From a virus: a DNA stretch of 45,566 bases. A model generated the notes under the pieces. That model was not told the origin of the DNA. It was given only the letters and a program-made list of their open reading frames with translations, and did no database searches. Numbering within the stretch: position 1 is the first letter of the stretch; each line of letters starts with the position of its first letter. The position numbers were made by a program, and so were the translations under genes. This document shows positions 8,920 to 15,766 of the stretch, one piece after another. The stretch lies in IMG/VR virus record IMGVR_UViG_3300005910_000001, positions 1 through 45,566 of that record; one strand, 5' to 3'.

Positions 8920-9397
8920 AATCTGTCCTTTCAATATATAGTTCTACATGGTCTTCAAATACTTCTTTCTTGTACCAAAGTTTCGATAGCAACCCGTCAC
9001 CAGTGTCGTCAAGAGTAACGTCCACATAGTACCACCCATCTGAAAACTTGACTCTGTTCCATGCGTGCATACCACCGTTGTATACTCCGTAAACTACTTC
9101 ACACTTGATGTTCCACATTTGAAGTATCTCCTGCATTGCTTCTGAGTATCCCTTGCAGTTAGTTTCCTGCTCCACAATAGCTTGGTAAGCTGTGCCTTCG
9201 TCCTTGTGCGCATAGGTTACGCTAAGTGTAAGATAATCGTGCGCTGCTAGTATCGTTTCATCGAAGTCACCTCTCCACAGAAACCTCTTTAGGCTACCCA
9301 TGTACGTGCTGTAATCTTCTTGTATAGGCTCAGCCATTTCGCAAGGTGCGCCTACTCCTATTAGTGTTATTAATATAATTAACAGTATGCTTCTCAT
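8912..9397 (-). CDS. Secreted transglutaminase-like (papain-fold) protein
   Basis: The first 18 residues form a hydrophobic signal segment ending in Gly-Ala-Pro-Cys, so export is likely. The nearby Cys19 could be lipid-modified, though the lipobox is poor. The mature part holds the bacterial transglutaminase-like core: Cys81 in Asn-Cys-Lys-Gly-Tyr-Ser-Glu-Ala, His111 in Met-His-Ala-Trp-Asn, and Asp126 in Tyr-Tyr-Val-Asp-Val-Thr. That is a complete Cys-His-Asp triad with typical spacing. Members of this superfamily are proteases, peptide cross-linkers or amidases; the substrate here is unknown. It is an unusual cargo for an early phage operon and may act on the envelope or cell wall during infection. 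At 161 residues it is close to the minimal domain size. Confidence 0.78.
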   Translation of the reverse strand: MRSILLIILITLIGVGAPCEMAEPIQEDYSTYMGSLKRFLWRGDFDETILAAHDYLTLSVTYAHKDEGTAYQAIVEQETNCKGYSEAMQEILQMWNIKCEVVYGVYNGGMHAWNRVKFSDGWYYVDVTLDDTGDGLLSKLWYKKEVFEDHVELYIERTDYE

Positions 9398-9699
9398 AAT
9401 TTACCCCCTAAGAGTTCTAAAACCTTTTTATAAGTTTCAACACTTGTATTCAAAGATACTTCTGTTTCTATTGGACAATTCAACATATTGTTTTTCTCAT
9501 AGTGTTCAAGTTCATTTTTACAATTCTGTTTCCATGCCTGTATCTTGGCTATTGGATTTGGGATTAAAATATCATCATTACCAATAGGAATAACCTCACC
9601 ATTAACAAATATTTCATATCTTTCCTTTTTAGTCTTGTGTCCAATATAAGCATCCATAATTTCTGTAACTAAGAATACTGGTTCTCCTACTTTATACAC
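9394..9699 (-). CDS. Small phage protein, paralogue of the gene at 9832
   Basis: This 101-residue protein begins at a GTG with GAGGAG six bases upstream. It shares its beginning (Met-Tyr-Lys-x-Gly-x-Pro-Val), a central Ile-Pro-x-Pro-Ile-Ala-Lys-Ile-Gln, and its ending (Val-Leu-Glu-Leu-Leu-Gly-Gly-Lys) with the product of 9832 to 10146, while the middle differs. The N-terminal part looks like a small beta-barrel and the C-terminal part is helical. Function unknown. The two genes look like a duplicated cassette in an AT-rich stretch of the operon. Confidence 0.68.
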   Translation of the reverse strand: MYKVGEPVFLVTEIMDAYIGHKTKKERYEIFVNGEVIPIGNDDILIPNPIAKIQAWKQNCKNELEHYEKNNMLNCPIETEVSLNTSVETYKKVLELLGGKL

Positions 9700-9718
9700 A
9701 TCTTACTCCTCTCCAAAC

Positions 9719-9835
9719 TCACGTATCTTTTATTTCAAGTATTATAATTACAATGCCCCAAATAATTAATACTCCGACTAATACGCCTACTAAACATAAA
9801 ACACATCCCCATACTATCCCTAATATTGTATTCAT
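9719..9835 (-). CDS. Membrane micro-protein (38 aa)
   Basis: The ATG overlaps the TGA of the upstream gene (ATGA), and a purine-rich GGGGGTAAGG precedes it. Almost the whole product is one hydrophobic segment (residues 4 to 33, rich in Val, Leu, Ile and Gly, with two Trp and two Cys) followed by a short charged tail (Glu-Ile-Lys-Asp-Thr). It is probably a single-span inner-membrane peptide. Function unknown. Superinfection exclusion, ion-channel or holin-like activity are all possible but unsupported beyond its hydrophobicity. Confidence 0.55.
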   Translation of the reverse strand: MNTILGIVWGCVLCLVGVLVGVLIIWGIVIIILEIKDT

Positions 9836-10146
9836 ACCTTACCCCCTAAGAGTTCTAAAACTTCTTCACAAGCCTTTTTATATCCGAACTGGAAACCTTT
9901 AGTCCATTTAAGTTCAGATGCTTGTTTTAATGTTTCGGCTAATCTATCAGCACTTTCTCTCATGTCCTGTATCTTGGCTATTGGCGAAGGGATTACGTCA
10001 TTTGCATTTATTCTATTTTTCCCATTATGGAGCTTATCTAATTTAAAATAATTTGGCACAAGCCTAGAATTTCCTAAGTCAATTATGTTGCCCGTGTACT
10101 TCTTCCCCATAAATATATAATCTACTGGGTCTCCTAGTTTATACAT
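9832..10146 (-). CDS. Small phage protein, paralogue of the gene at 9394
   Basis: The start is the ATG at 10146 (GAAGGA eight bases upstream), because the conserved Met-Tyr-Lys-Leu-Gly-Asp-Pro-Val beginning matches its paralogue at 9394. The 104-residue product has a beta-rich N-terminal third and a helical C-terminal half ending Leu-Gly-Gly-Lys-Val. Beginning, centre and end are shared with the paralogue; the rest has diverged, and the DNA encoding the shared ends is nearly identical. Function unknown. Confidence 0.68.
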   Translation of the reverse strand: MYKLGDPVDYIFMGKKYTGNIIDLGNSRLVPNYFKLDKLHNGKNRINANDVIPSPIAKIQDMRESADRLAETLKQASELKWTKGFQFGYKKACEEVLELLGGKV

Positions 10147-10408
10147 TATATTTTCCTTCTCTATAATCAACCCTACATGGTTTTGGTTCATCAACTATTG
10201 TTATTGTCATTCCTCTGAATTCTTGCATTTCTTCTGTGGGAAAACTTGGGTTTTCTATGGTTGGTTTTTTCTTATTACATTCAAAATACAGTTCTTCAAA
10301 TTCTTCTGTACTCATATCAATAACATTCGGGTATTTATCATGCTTCCGTTTAAACTCCGTCATTGCTCTTGATATTCTGTCTACTGGCTCTCTGTAATAT
10401 ACTTTCAT
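10139..10408 (-). CDS. Small protein (89 aa), unknown function
   Basis: This 89-residue protein is mixed-charge and has one Cys in Tyr-Phe-Glu-Cys-Asn and another in the C-terminal Pro-Lys-Pro-Cys-Arg. It has an AGGAG site nine bases before ATG and overlaps the next gene by eight bases. It lies in the AT-rich island (9394 to 10632), where several genes share the same TTACTCCTCTCC leader. No family recognised. Confidence 0.6.
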   Translation of the reverse strand: MKVYYREPVDRISRAMTEFKRKHDKYPNVIDMSTEEFEELYFECNKKKPTIENPSFPTEEMQEFRGMTITIVDEPKPCRVDYREGKYNV

Positions 10409-10425
10409 AATTCATTACTCCTCTC

Positions 10426-10632
10426 CTAAAACCCAACACTAAAATCTAAAGCACGAGTTAATCGTGTGATTACATGCCCACCACAGAACGGGCATATTAA
10501 CTCTGCACCACTATACGCAACCGTAACATCTTCTCTCTCATAGCTGAATTTTGTACCACAAGCCCAATGATGAGTTTTGTAGACCTTTGTTGGTTTAATA
10601 CGTAGTACGCCTTGTTTAATTATTATTTTCAT
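10426..10632 (-). CDS. Small putative zinc-binding protein (68 aa)
   Basis: The 68-residue product contains Ala-Cys-Gly-Thr-Lys near residue 25 and Cys-Pro-Phe-Cys-Gly near residue 49. With a His before the first Cys, this gives a plausible zinc ribbon lacking one canonical Cys. It may bind nucleic acid. The gene is the first after the terminator that follows the ssDNA-binding gene, and its AGGAG site overlaps the repeated leader seen before its neighbours. No named family is recognised. Confidence 0.62.
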   Translation of the reverse strand: MKIIIKQGVLRIKPTKVYKTHHWACGTKFSYEREDVTVAYSGAELICPFCGGHVITRLTRALDFSVGF

Positions 10633-10648
10633 ACCTTACTCCTCTCCT

Positions 10649-10680
10649 AAAAAAGTGCGCAGGGTCCGAAGACCCCACGC
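10649..10680 (-). terminator. Rho-independent terminator after the ssDNA-binding gene
   Basis: On the minus strand a GC-rich stem closes with a C-UUCG-G tetraloop and is followed by ACTTTTTT. It has five pairs at the loop and three at the base, separated by a two-base internal mismatch. It lies 15 bases after the stop of the gene at 10695, so genes further left, including DNA polymerase, would be transcribed by read-through or antitermination, or from an unseen promoter. Confidence 0.8.
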
Positions 10681-10694
10681 TATATTAAAGAATG

Positions 10695-11474
10695 TTAGTA
10701 CTCGTCTGAGGTGGCGGGTGCGTCTTCTCCTTCGCCGTGTACCTGGATTACCATATCCTTGAACTCATTGTAGAAGGCTTCGCCCATCTCATATTCGTCC
10801 TCGGTTACTTTACCTTTAGGTATTACGGTGTACTCGAACCAGTCCATCTTGCCTTTTGACATAGGCTTGGAACCTACCTTGTACTTCTTACTGAACACGT
10901 CTCCCCCACCGAACAATGTCATACTCTTCAGTGTGATACCTGTCTTGTAAGATGTACTTGAGAACCTTATTACTGCAGGCATACCGCTTTCAGGTGTGAT
11001 TGCCAGTACATTTACGTTGAACCTGCACTTAGGGGGTTCTCCGTTAATCCATTTAGACATAGGACATTCTTTACATTTACCGTATGTCTCGCCTGTGATG
11101 TTGTCAGGTGCACGGCAAATTATATCGCCGTCAAGTGACATCTCTGTACCAGTGTTATCCTTTATGAACTTAGCAAGTTCAGGAACCTTTGCGTCTTCCA
11201 TAGGCTTGAACAGTATCTTGTCATCCCATATCATAATGGGTATGAACTCACCACTCAGCTTCTCCAGGCTCACACCATTGAAGATGTCGCCTGGGCGGAT
11301 GTTAAACTCTCTGAACTCTTCCAGTTTTACTTCAGGTGAACCTGACTGCCCTAGTCTTATCTCAGGGAACTTTACACCAGTCTTGTCCATGTTTTCGAAC
11401 CCACGCCTCTGCCCTGTGTTAGTTGCGTCTGCTACTTCATTCTTCTTTGTCTTAACTACTTCGTTTTTAGCCAT
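10695..11474 (-). CDS. Probable single-stranded DNA-binding protein
   Basis: The 259-residue protein has the layout of a phage replication ssDNA-binding protein: a basic flexible N-terminus (first 25 residues), a beta-rich core, a four-Cys cluster (Cys120, Cys134, Cys137, Cys150) likely to bind zinc, and a strongly acidic C-terminal tail from about residue 241 ending Asp-Glu-Tyr. An acidic tail with a terminal aromatic residue is characteristic of T7 gp2.5-type proteins, where it contacts polymerase and helicase. Its position among nuclease, helicase and polymerase genes fits. Sequence-level identity to a named family is not certain from reading alone. A strong terminator follows, which would favour high expression. 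Confidence 0.6.
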   Translation of the reverse strand: MAKNEVVKTKKNEVADATNTGQRRGFENMDKTGVKFPEIRLGQSGSPEVKLEEFREFNIRPGDIFNGVSLEKLSGEFIPIMIWDDKILFKPMEDAKVPELAKFIKDNTGTEMSLDGDIICRAPDNITGETYGKCKECPMSKWINGEPPKCRFNVNVLAITPESGMPAVIRFSSTSYKTGITLKSMTLFGGGDVFSKKYKVGSKPMSKGKMDWFEYTVIPKGKVTEDEYEMGEAFYNEFKDMVIQVHGEGEDAPATSDEY

Positions 11475-11485
11475 TTATAAGCCTC

Positions 11486-11869
11486 CTATTTCTTACGTAC
11501 CACACTAAATTGTGCTAGTGGTATGATATTCATGTTGACACCTTCAGGTAAGAGTCCGTCTTCCTTTAGCATCTCTCTCAACACTGCTGAATTAACTCGC
11601 GACTGCACGACATCGGCTCTACCCGCTTGTGCACACCAGTCAATCATAGCCTGCTTGTCAGATATTTGGTACGTGTCTTTGTCTACTAACTTAAACCTAC
11701 CGAAGTCAGTCTCAACAGATTTAACTTCTGCGTCAGTCATGTAGAACTTGAAGTCACGTTCAATCTCCGCCATGCGAGATTTATTTTCTTTAATCTCGTT
11801 GCCCAGGCTTGTGTTCTTCATCTTCAGCTCTAGGTACTCCCTAGTAGCTTCCTTTAAGTTTAGTTCCAT
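11486..11869 (-). CDS. Coiled-coil replication/recombination-region protein, unknown
   Basis: This protein has 127 residues. Residues 5 to 45 are a Glu/Lys-rich amphipathic helix likely to form a coiled coil. The second half has Asp-Phe-Gly-Arg-Phe-Lys strands and a helical segment ending Leu-Pro-Glu-Gly-Val. It lies between the VRR-NUC nuclease and the ssDNA-binding gene, with an AGGAGG site before ATG. Position suggests a recombination or nuclease-accessory role, but no family was recognised. Confidence 0.65.
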   Translation of the reverse strand: MELNLKEATREYLELKMKNTSLGNEIKENKSRMAEIERDFKFYMTDAEVKSVETDFGRFKLVDKDTYQISDKQAMIDWCAQAGRADVVQSRVNSAVLREMLKEDGLLPEGVNMNIIPLAQFSVVRKK

Positions 11870-11895
11870 AGGAACCTCCTCTTATATTCTTGTAT

Positions 11896-12243
11896 CTATT
11901 CTGTTCGAGTGTCCAACCCTGCGTTGATAAACAATCGCTTAACATCGCCCCAGTTGTAACACACCCCACCTATTCCACCTGCGGTACGTATACAGTCAAT
12001 GAAATAGATTTGCAACGCTGACGCTTTCTTGTCAGGTTGCTTTAATTCAACAGCTACAAACCTACCCTTGATACACACAAGTATGTCAGATATTCCCGCA
12101 GTGGTGCGGTCGTTAATCTTAACTGCATATATCGGTTTACCCTGTTGTCGGTAGTGCTTTACTCGCTTCATTACAAATGTGCGGAACGCACTCTCATCAC
12201 GAAACTTCTTCTCTTCCAGTTCTGCTTCACTTCTTCGTGGCAT
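11896..12243 (-). CDS. VRR-NUC domain nuclease
   Basis: This is a stand-alone VRR-NUC (PD-(D/E)xK) endonuclease of 115 residues, the usual size for phage members. The catalytic strand pair is visible: Gly-Ile-Ser-Asp53-Ile-Leu followed by Val-Ala-Val-Glu66-Leu-Lys68, then a helix with a conserved Gln and the Gly-Gly-Val end typical of the fold. Such proteins process branched or recombination intermediates and often sit beside SNF2 helicases in phages, as here. It starts inside the preceding gene's end, with an overlap of 17 bases. Confidence 0.88.
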   Translation of the reverse strand: MPRRSEAELEEKKFRDESAFRTFVMKRVKHYRQQGKPIYAVKINDRTTAGISDILVCIKGRFVAVELKQPDKKASALQIYFIDCIRTAGGIGGVCYNWGDVKRLFINAGLDTRTE

Positions 12244-12415
12244 CGCGTAACCTCTCTCTCAGTCCATCAACAGTACCCTCAAGATTGTACACTTTTTTCT
12301 GCAATATGACATTGCGTTTCCGTAAGTCTTTAATCTCTTCAGAGTGAGGGGTAATAGGTAAGCTTACCTTACGTGCGTTGAACCCAGGTGGTGAGCTCTT
12401 TCTATCTTGTGGCAT
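12227..12415 (-). CDS. Small coiled-coil protein (62 aa)
   Basis: The first 22 residues are Pro/Ser-rich. Residues 26 to 60 form a heptad-like helix with alternating Leu, Ile, Val and charged residues, ending basic. It lies between the SNF2 helicase and VRR-NUC genes and abuts the helicase stop directly, so it is probably a small adaptor of the recombination module. That role is inferred from position only. Confidence 0.6.
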   Translation of the reverse strand: MPQDRKSSPPGFNARKVSLPITPHSEEIKDLRKRNVILQKKVYNLEGTVDGLRERLRDATKK

Positions 12416-14188
12416 CTACTTTCTCCTCTCACGCAGTATGTTTTCAATCATAGTTGCGTTGGTGTCTTTGTTCGTTACGGCTTGCCTCACTGTTGAATCT
12501 ATAGTGTCATCAGCCACAAGGAATAGATAGGTACATGGTTTCGTTTGACCTTTCCTGTATATGCGGTCATGCGATTGGTAATACTCCTCATATGAATGAG
12601 ACATAGAATAGTACAGTGCATACGTGCAGTTCGTAAATGTCGCCCCATACTGAAGCGTTCGTGGATGCGCAATGATGTATTGAACCTTACGGTTCTTGAA
12701 TTGCGAGATACTTTCGTCCACATCCTTCGTCTTGCTGTACGCTGTAACATATGTAGCCTTTCTCTTGAGTAACAGTTCTTCTATCATTGCAATCTCAGGT
12801 TTGAACTGAACCCATATGATTAGTTGCACCTCACCTAGTTCATCTAGTAACTCAGCGAGCGCCTTGATCTTGTCCATGTGTATCGGTATGACTTTGCCCT
12901 CATGCTCTGATGAGTACACGAACCCTGATGACATTTGTCTTAGCTTCATCAGTGCCGATACCTTAATTGCTGCGGCAATCACCTCGTCCTCAAGGATTAG
13001 AAGCTGTTGCTTCTCAAACAGTTCGTACTGTTTACGTGCTGCAGGACTCAACTCAAAGATACGCTTATCGTATGTCTTCGCAGGTAAGTCTAAGCAGTCT
13101 TCCTTACGTATAAAGTATGTTTTGTGCGACAGTCTACCAAAGAATGCGTCACTCTTTTCTTCACACAATCTCCACGGTCTATACGCCTGCATATGTGCAG
13201 GTAACCACCCATGTTGTTCAAAGAAGAACTCTCTGAACTTGTAGTAACTCTTGCCGAACAGGGTGTCATCCACCACTCGCATCTGTGAGAAGTATTCCAT
13301 CTCATTGTTAGGTGCAGGTTTCCCTGAGAGTAAGTAAACATACTTCATGTGCTGTGAAACCTTGTACATGCACTTGGATATGTCGCTCTGTGCGTTCTTT
13401 AGGATTGCACTCTCATCGAATATGATACCGTTTGTTCCGCAAGGTAATGATACCTCAAGGTCTGTACCATCTTTGGTACCCCAGTTAATAGGGACACCGT
13501 CTTCAAACTCTAGGCGCTTGAACATCTGTGGATTGATAACGTAATGGTCTGCGTACAACATCATATGTGCAAGCAGTTTAGCGCGGCTCATTTTGTACAT
13601 TCTTTGTGGCTTCGGTGCCACCTTACGTTCTATCCATGTCTCAAGAAGAGCCAGGTAATCCTTAGCTTTCATGTTCTTGCTCAGTGGCAAGAGCGCCATG
13701 TTAGGGTAGAACTTGTCTTGGTCTTCAAGCCATGCGGATTTGATGATAGCCTTTGGACACACAACCATGTAGGTTGCGTCCTTCTGTTGGTCCATTATCG
13801 CCAATGCTGTTAGCGTCTTGCCTGTCCCAGTATCCATGTAGAATGGGAACTTGTTGAACAGTGCAGCTATCATTGTGCACTTCCATTGGTGAAGCATAAG
13901 CACAGGGTCGCCAAACTTGTCGTCGTAGTACCCGTTCTTTATGTGGAACATCATCTCGTATCTGTGTCGCTGCTCAATCAAAGCTTGCGAGCAGTATTCA
14001 TCATAGTCAATCTCAACGTCAAAAAACATTGCATCAATCCAAAACAGTGCCTCCTCCGAGAAGAGCCAACACTTCTTGCGAGAACTCCACGTGCCTGATA
14101 GGACTGACTTACACCTGTCTTTTTGTTGGTATGTAGCAAATAATACTACCTTACCTGCCTCATAGGATACTTTAACTGGTAACATCAT
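12416..14188 (-). CDS. SNF2-type superfamily 2 helicase
   Basis: The protein has 590 residues with a compact SNF2/SSL2 helicase core. Walker A is Asp-Thr-Gly-Thr-Gly-Lys-Thr at 119 to 125. The DExx box is Asp258-Glu-Ser-Ala, the SNF2 variant, followed by Leu-Lys-Asn. Motif III resembles Ser-Gly-Lys-Pro near residue 290. Motif VI reads Gln-Ser-His-Asp-Arg-Ile-Tyr-Arg-Lys-Gly-Gln near residue 545, which is diagnostic of SNF2 enzymes. It is an ATP-driven DNA translocase probably used in phage recombination or replication restart, paired with the VRR-NUC nuclease downstream. Tandem ATGs at the start overlap the preceding gene by 17 bases. Confidence 0.92.
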   Translation of the reverse strand: MMLPVKVSYEAGKVVLFATYQQKDRCKSVLSGTWSSRKKCWLFSEEALFWIDAMFFDVEIDYDEYCSQALIEQRHRYEMMFHIKNGYYDDKFGDPVLMLHQWKCTMIAALFNKFPFYMDTGTGKTLTALAIMDQQKDATYMVVCPKAIIKSAWLEDQDKFYPNMALLPLSKNMKAKDYLALLETWIERKVAPKPQRMYKMSRAKLLAHMMLYADHYVINPQMFKRLEFEDGVPINWGTKDGTDLEVSLPCGTNGIIFDESAILKNAQSDISKCMYKVSQHMKYVYLLSGKPAPNNEMEYFSQMRVVDDTLFGKSYYKFREFFFEQHGWLPAHMQAYRPWRLCEEKSDAFFGRLSHKTYFIRKEDCLDLPAKTYDKRIFELSPAARKQYELFEKQQLLILEDEVIAAAIKVSALMKLRQMSSGFVYSSEHEGKVIPIHMDKIKALAELLDELGEVQLIIWVQFKPEIAMIEELLLKRKATYVTAYSKTKDVDESISQFKNRKVQYIIAHPRTLQYGATFTNCTYALYYSMSHSYEEYYQSHDRIYRKGQTKPCTYLFLVADDTIDSTVRQAVTNKDTNATMIENILRERRK

Positions 14189-14624
14189 CAGCCTCCTCGA
14201 TACTCTTTAGTGTGTCATATATAGCGCTTGCCTCCACAACGTCGAGTACCCACTCTGTCATTTGTTCCATGTGTACTGCTAGTAGCTTAGTCATAGCAGA
14301 CAACCTTACATCTAACTTATCATCTTCACTCATTGTAGCTAGTATGTCTATGAGCGAGATGTACAGAGTGCCAACAACTACGCTCATGTCGGGGAACTTA
14401 GAGTACAGCGTGTCCATTACGTCTATGAGCAGGGTTGCTTGCCGTTGGTTCTCCAACGCAATAGGCTTGAGATGTTTCTCAAACTCACCTGACTCGATAA
14501 GAGGTAACGCTTTTAGCTGCGCTCGTTCCTTGTATAGCTTAGCGTTGCGCATTTCGTCTGCCATAGCACGTACCTTAGTACTGTGTATGTTTTCAACAAT
14601 GCTAAACTTTGGTTTGTTTTCCAT
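14172..14624 (-). CDS. Helical protein (150 aa), unknown function
   Basis: The 150-residue protein is almost entirely helical, with an acidic C-terminus. It shows no enzyme motif, signal peptide or membrane segment. Its ATG follows AAAGGACACA and overlaps the end of the AbrB-type gene. It is co-transcribed between a regulator and the SNF2 helicase. No family was recognised. Confidence 0.65.
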   Translation of the reverse strand: MENKPKFSIVENIHSTKVRAMADEMRNAKLYKERAQLKALPLIESGEFEKHLKPIALENQRQATLLIDVMDTLYSKFPDMSVVVGTLYISLIDILATMSEDDKLDVRLSAMTKLLAVHMEQMTEWVLDVVEASAIYDTLKSIEEADDVTS

Positions 14625-14838
14625 TGTGTCCTTTCTTCAATCGGTCTACATGCACCATGCTCCCACATTCTCCACACTCATAGAGTGCTACTGTTGGAGT
14701 AAGGGTTATGCTCCCCGCTACTGTGTAGTCTACTTCAAATTTAGTTCCCGCATCATAGCCTAAAAACCTTCTGACTTCCGCAGGTAGGACTACTCTACCA
14801 TGTTGGTCTATGCGTGTTGTTTGTATATACTTTTTCAT
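14602..14838 (-). CDS. AbrB/SpoVT-type transcription regulator with Cys-x2-Cys tail
   Basis: The start is the ATG at 14838, with GGAGGTG five bases upstream. Residues 1 to 48 form a swapped-hairpin AbrB domain (Thr-Arg-Ile-Asp-Gln-His-Gly-Arg-Val-Val-Leu-Pro, then Leu-Gly-Tyr-Asp-Ala-Gly-Thr), a dimeric DNA-binding fold typical of Bacillota regulators. The C-terminal part adds Glu-Cys-Gly-Glu-Cys-Gly and a His/Lys-rich end, suggesting a metal knuckle. It could repress or switch early transcription. An extended -10 promoter lies just upstream, which fits autoregulation, though no operator is proven. The 78-residue length is normal. Confidence 0.85.
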   Translation of the reverse strand: MKKYIQTTRIDQHGRVVLPAEVRRFLGYDAGTKFEVDYTVAGSITLTPTVALYECGECGSMVHVDRLKKGHNGKQTKV

Positions 14839-14854
14839 GCTCACCTCCCCCATA

Positions 14855-14863
14855 AGTATACCA
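14855..14863 (-). promoter_or_regulatory. Extended -10 promoter before the AbrB-type gene
   Basis: Read leftward, TGGTATACT is an extended -10 lying 16 bases before the ATG at 14838. The -35 is weak. It sits between the E1-like and AbrB-type genes, so it could separate expression of the replication half of the operon from the conjugation cassette. Confidence 0.5.
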
Positions 14864-14891
14864 TATTCAGCGGGTTTATGCCATGCTTACT

Positions 14892-15566
14892 CTAAAATGT
14901 CACCGCCACCATGCGTTCACAGTCAAAAAACATCTCGTACCAGACCACGTCGTCTGCGTTACGTTGTATTCTTATAACTTGCCACGCTTTGAACGAGGCG
15001 AGCATGTTAGCTGTCGCTCCTACTGATACCGAGGTGCCGCACATCGACTTCTCTGCTTCTTCATCTGTGTACAGTGTTTCTATATACAACTTTACCTTAC
15101 GGGTACTGTACATAGGTATGAAATACACTCGTATGCTGTCTCCTCCCATGCGTCCGTCGATAACATACTTAACATTCTTGTTACGTTGTAGTTCATCAAA
15201 TATCTCAGCACGTGCACTCATTGTGTCTACTGCTAAGTACACCACTGTAGATGTTTCCGCCTTAGCGTGCTCGGCTGTGTACCTTTCGTTGTGCGCTATT
15301 ATTGTGTTACATAACCTGTAGCTTCCTAGTCTATCTTGAAGTGCATTAACCTTCAGCTTGCCAACGTCATCAGGTGTGTATAATTGGTTAGGTATGTTAC
15401 GTTCCTCAACCACGTCGAAGTCATATACGTGCATACTTTCAACACCCATCTTAGCTAGGTTGTACACTAGGTGCGAGCCTCCCGCTCCGACACCTATCAC
15501 AGTTACGCTGTGTTCTTTGTTAAACGCTACACGATTGAACGTGTGCGTCTGTCTTGCAAAATTCAT
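14892..15566 (-). CDS. ThiF/E1-like ubiquitin-like-protein activating enzyme
   Basis: This enzyme of the ThiF/MoeB/E1 fold should adenylate the C-terminus of a ubiquitin-like protein using ATP. The 224-residue product shows the nucleotide loop Gly-Val-Gly-Ala-Gly-Gly-Ser (25 to 31), Asp49-Phe-Asp, the Arg56-Asn57-x3-Gln61 segment, Lys72, and the Asp114 that coordinates magnesium in Ala-Val-Asp-Thr-x-x-Ala-Arg. Cys176, in Met-Cys-Gly-Thr-Ser-Val-Ser, is the candidate thioester cysteine. The start is the ATG at 15566, overlapping the previous TGA and preceded by GGAG; the upstream TTG was rejected. It is the last gene of the Ubl, E2-like, JAB, SH3-like, E1 cassette. The fold is secure, and its pairing with the cassette is inferred from order and complementarity. 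Confidence 0.88.
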   Translation of the reverse strand: MNFARQTHTFNRVAFNKEHSVTVIGVGAGGSHLVYNLAKMGVESMHVYDFDVVEERNIPNQLYTPDDVGKLKVNALQDRLGSYRLCNTIIAHNERYTAEHAKAETSTVVYLAVDTMSARAEIFDELQRNKNVKYVIDGRMGGDSIRVYFIPMYSTRKVKLYIETLYTDEEAEKSMCGTSVSVGATANMLASFKAWQVIRIQRNADDVVWYEMFFDCERMVAVTF

Positions 15567-15766
15567 TCTATACTCCAATCAGGTACGTTAGGTTTACGTA
15601 CCAACTCAAATCTATCTAGCCTGTATTCATACCCCTCGCTATCATACAAGTTCACTCCAAAAATACCATCGTCTCTTGCACTACCGACAGGGTATATATC
15701 TCCTGTATTAAGGTAATTAGTACCGTCCGAGTCAATACATCGTATTCTGTCGCCACGCTTAAACAT
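15563..15766 (-). CDS. Small SH3-like protein with Pro-Asp-Trp-Ser tail (67 aa)
   Basis: The 67-residue product is beta-rich (Phe-Lys-Arg-Gly-Asp-Arg-Ile-Arg-Cys-Ile-Asp, a Tyr-rich middle, then Arg-Phe-Glu-Leu-Val), the pattern of small SH3-like barrels common in Gram-positive phages. It ends Asn-Val-Pro-Asp-Trp-Ser-Ile-Glu. The same tail occurs in three unrelated or distantly related proteins at 18791, 19177 and 19415, and the 19177 product is a clear paralogue. It is embedded between the JAB peptidase and E1-like genes, overlapping both, which suggests a job connected with the conjugation cassette (inference). Confidence 0.72.
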   Translation of the reverse strand: MFKRGDRIRCIDSDGTNYLNTGDIYPVGSARDDGIFGVNLYDSEGYEYRLDRFELVRKPNVPDWSIE

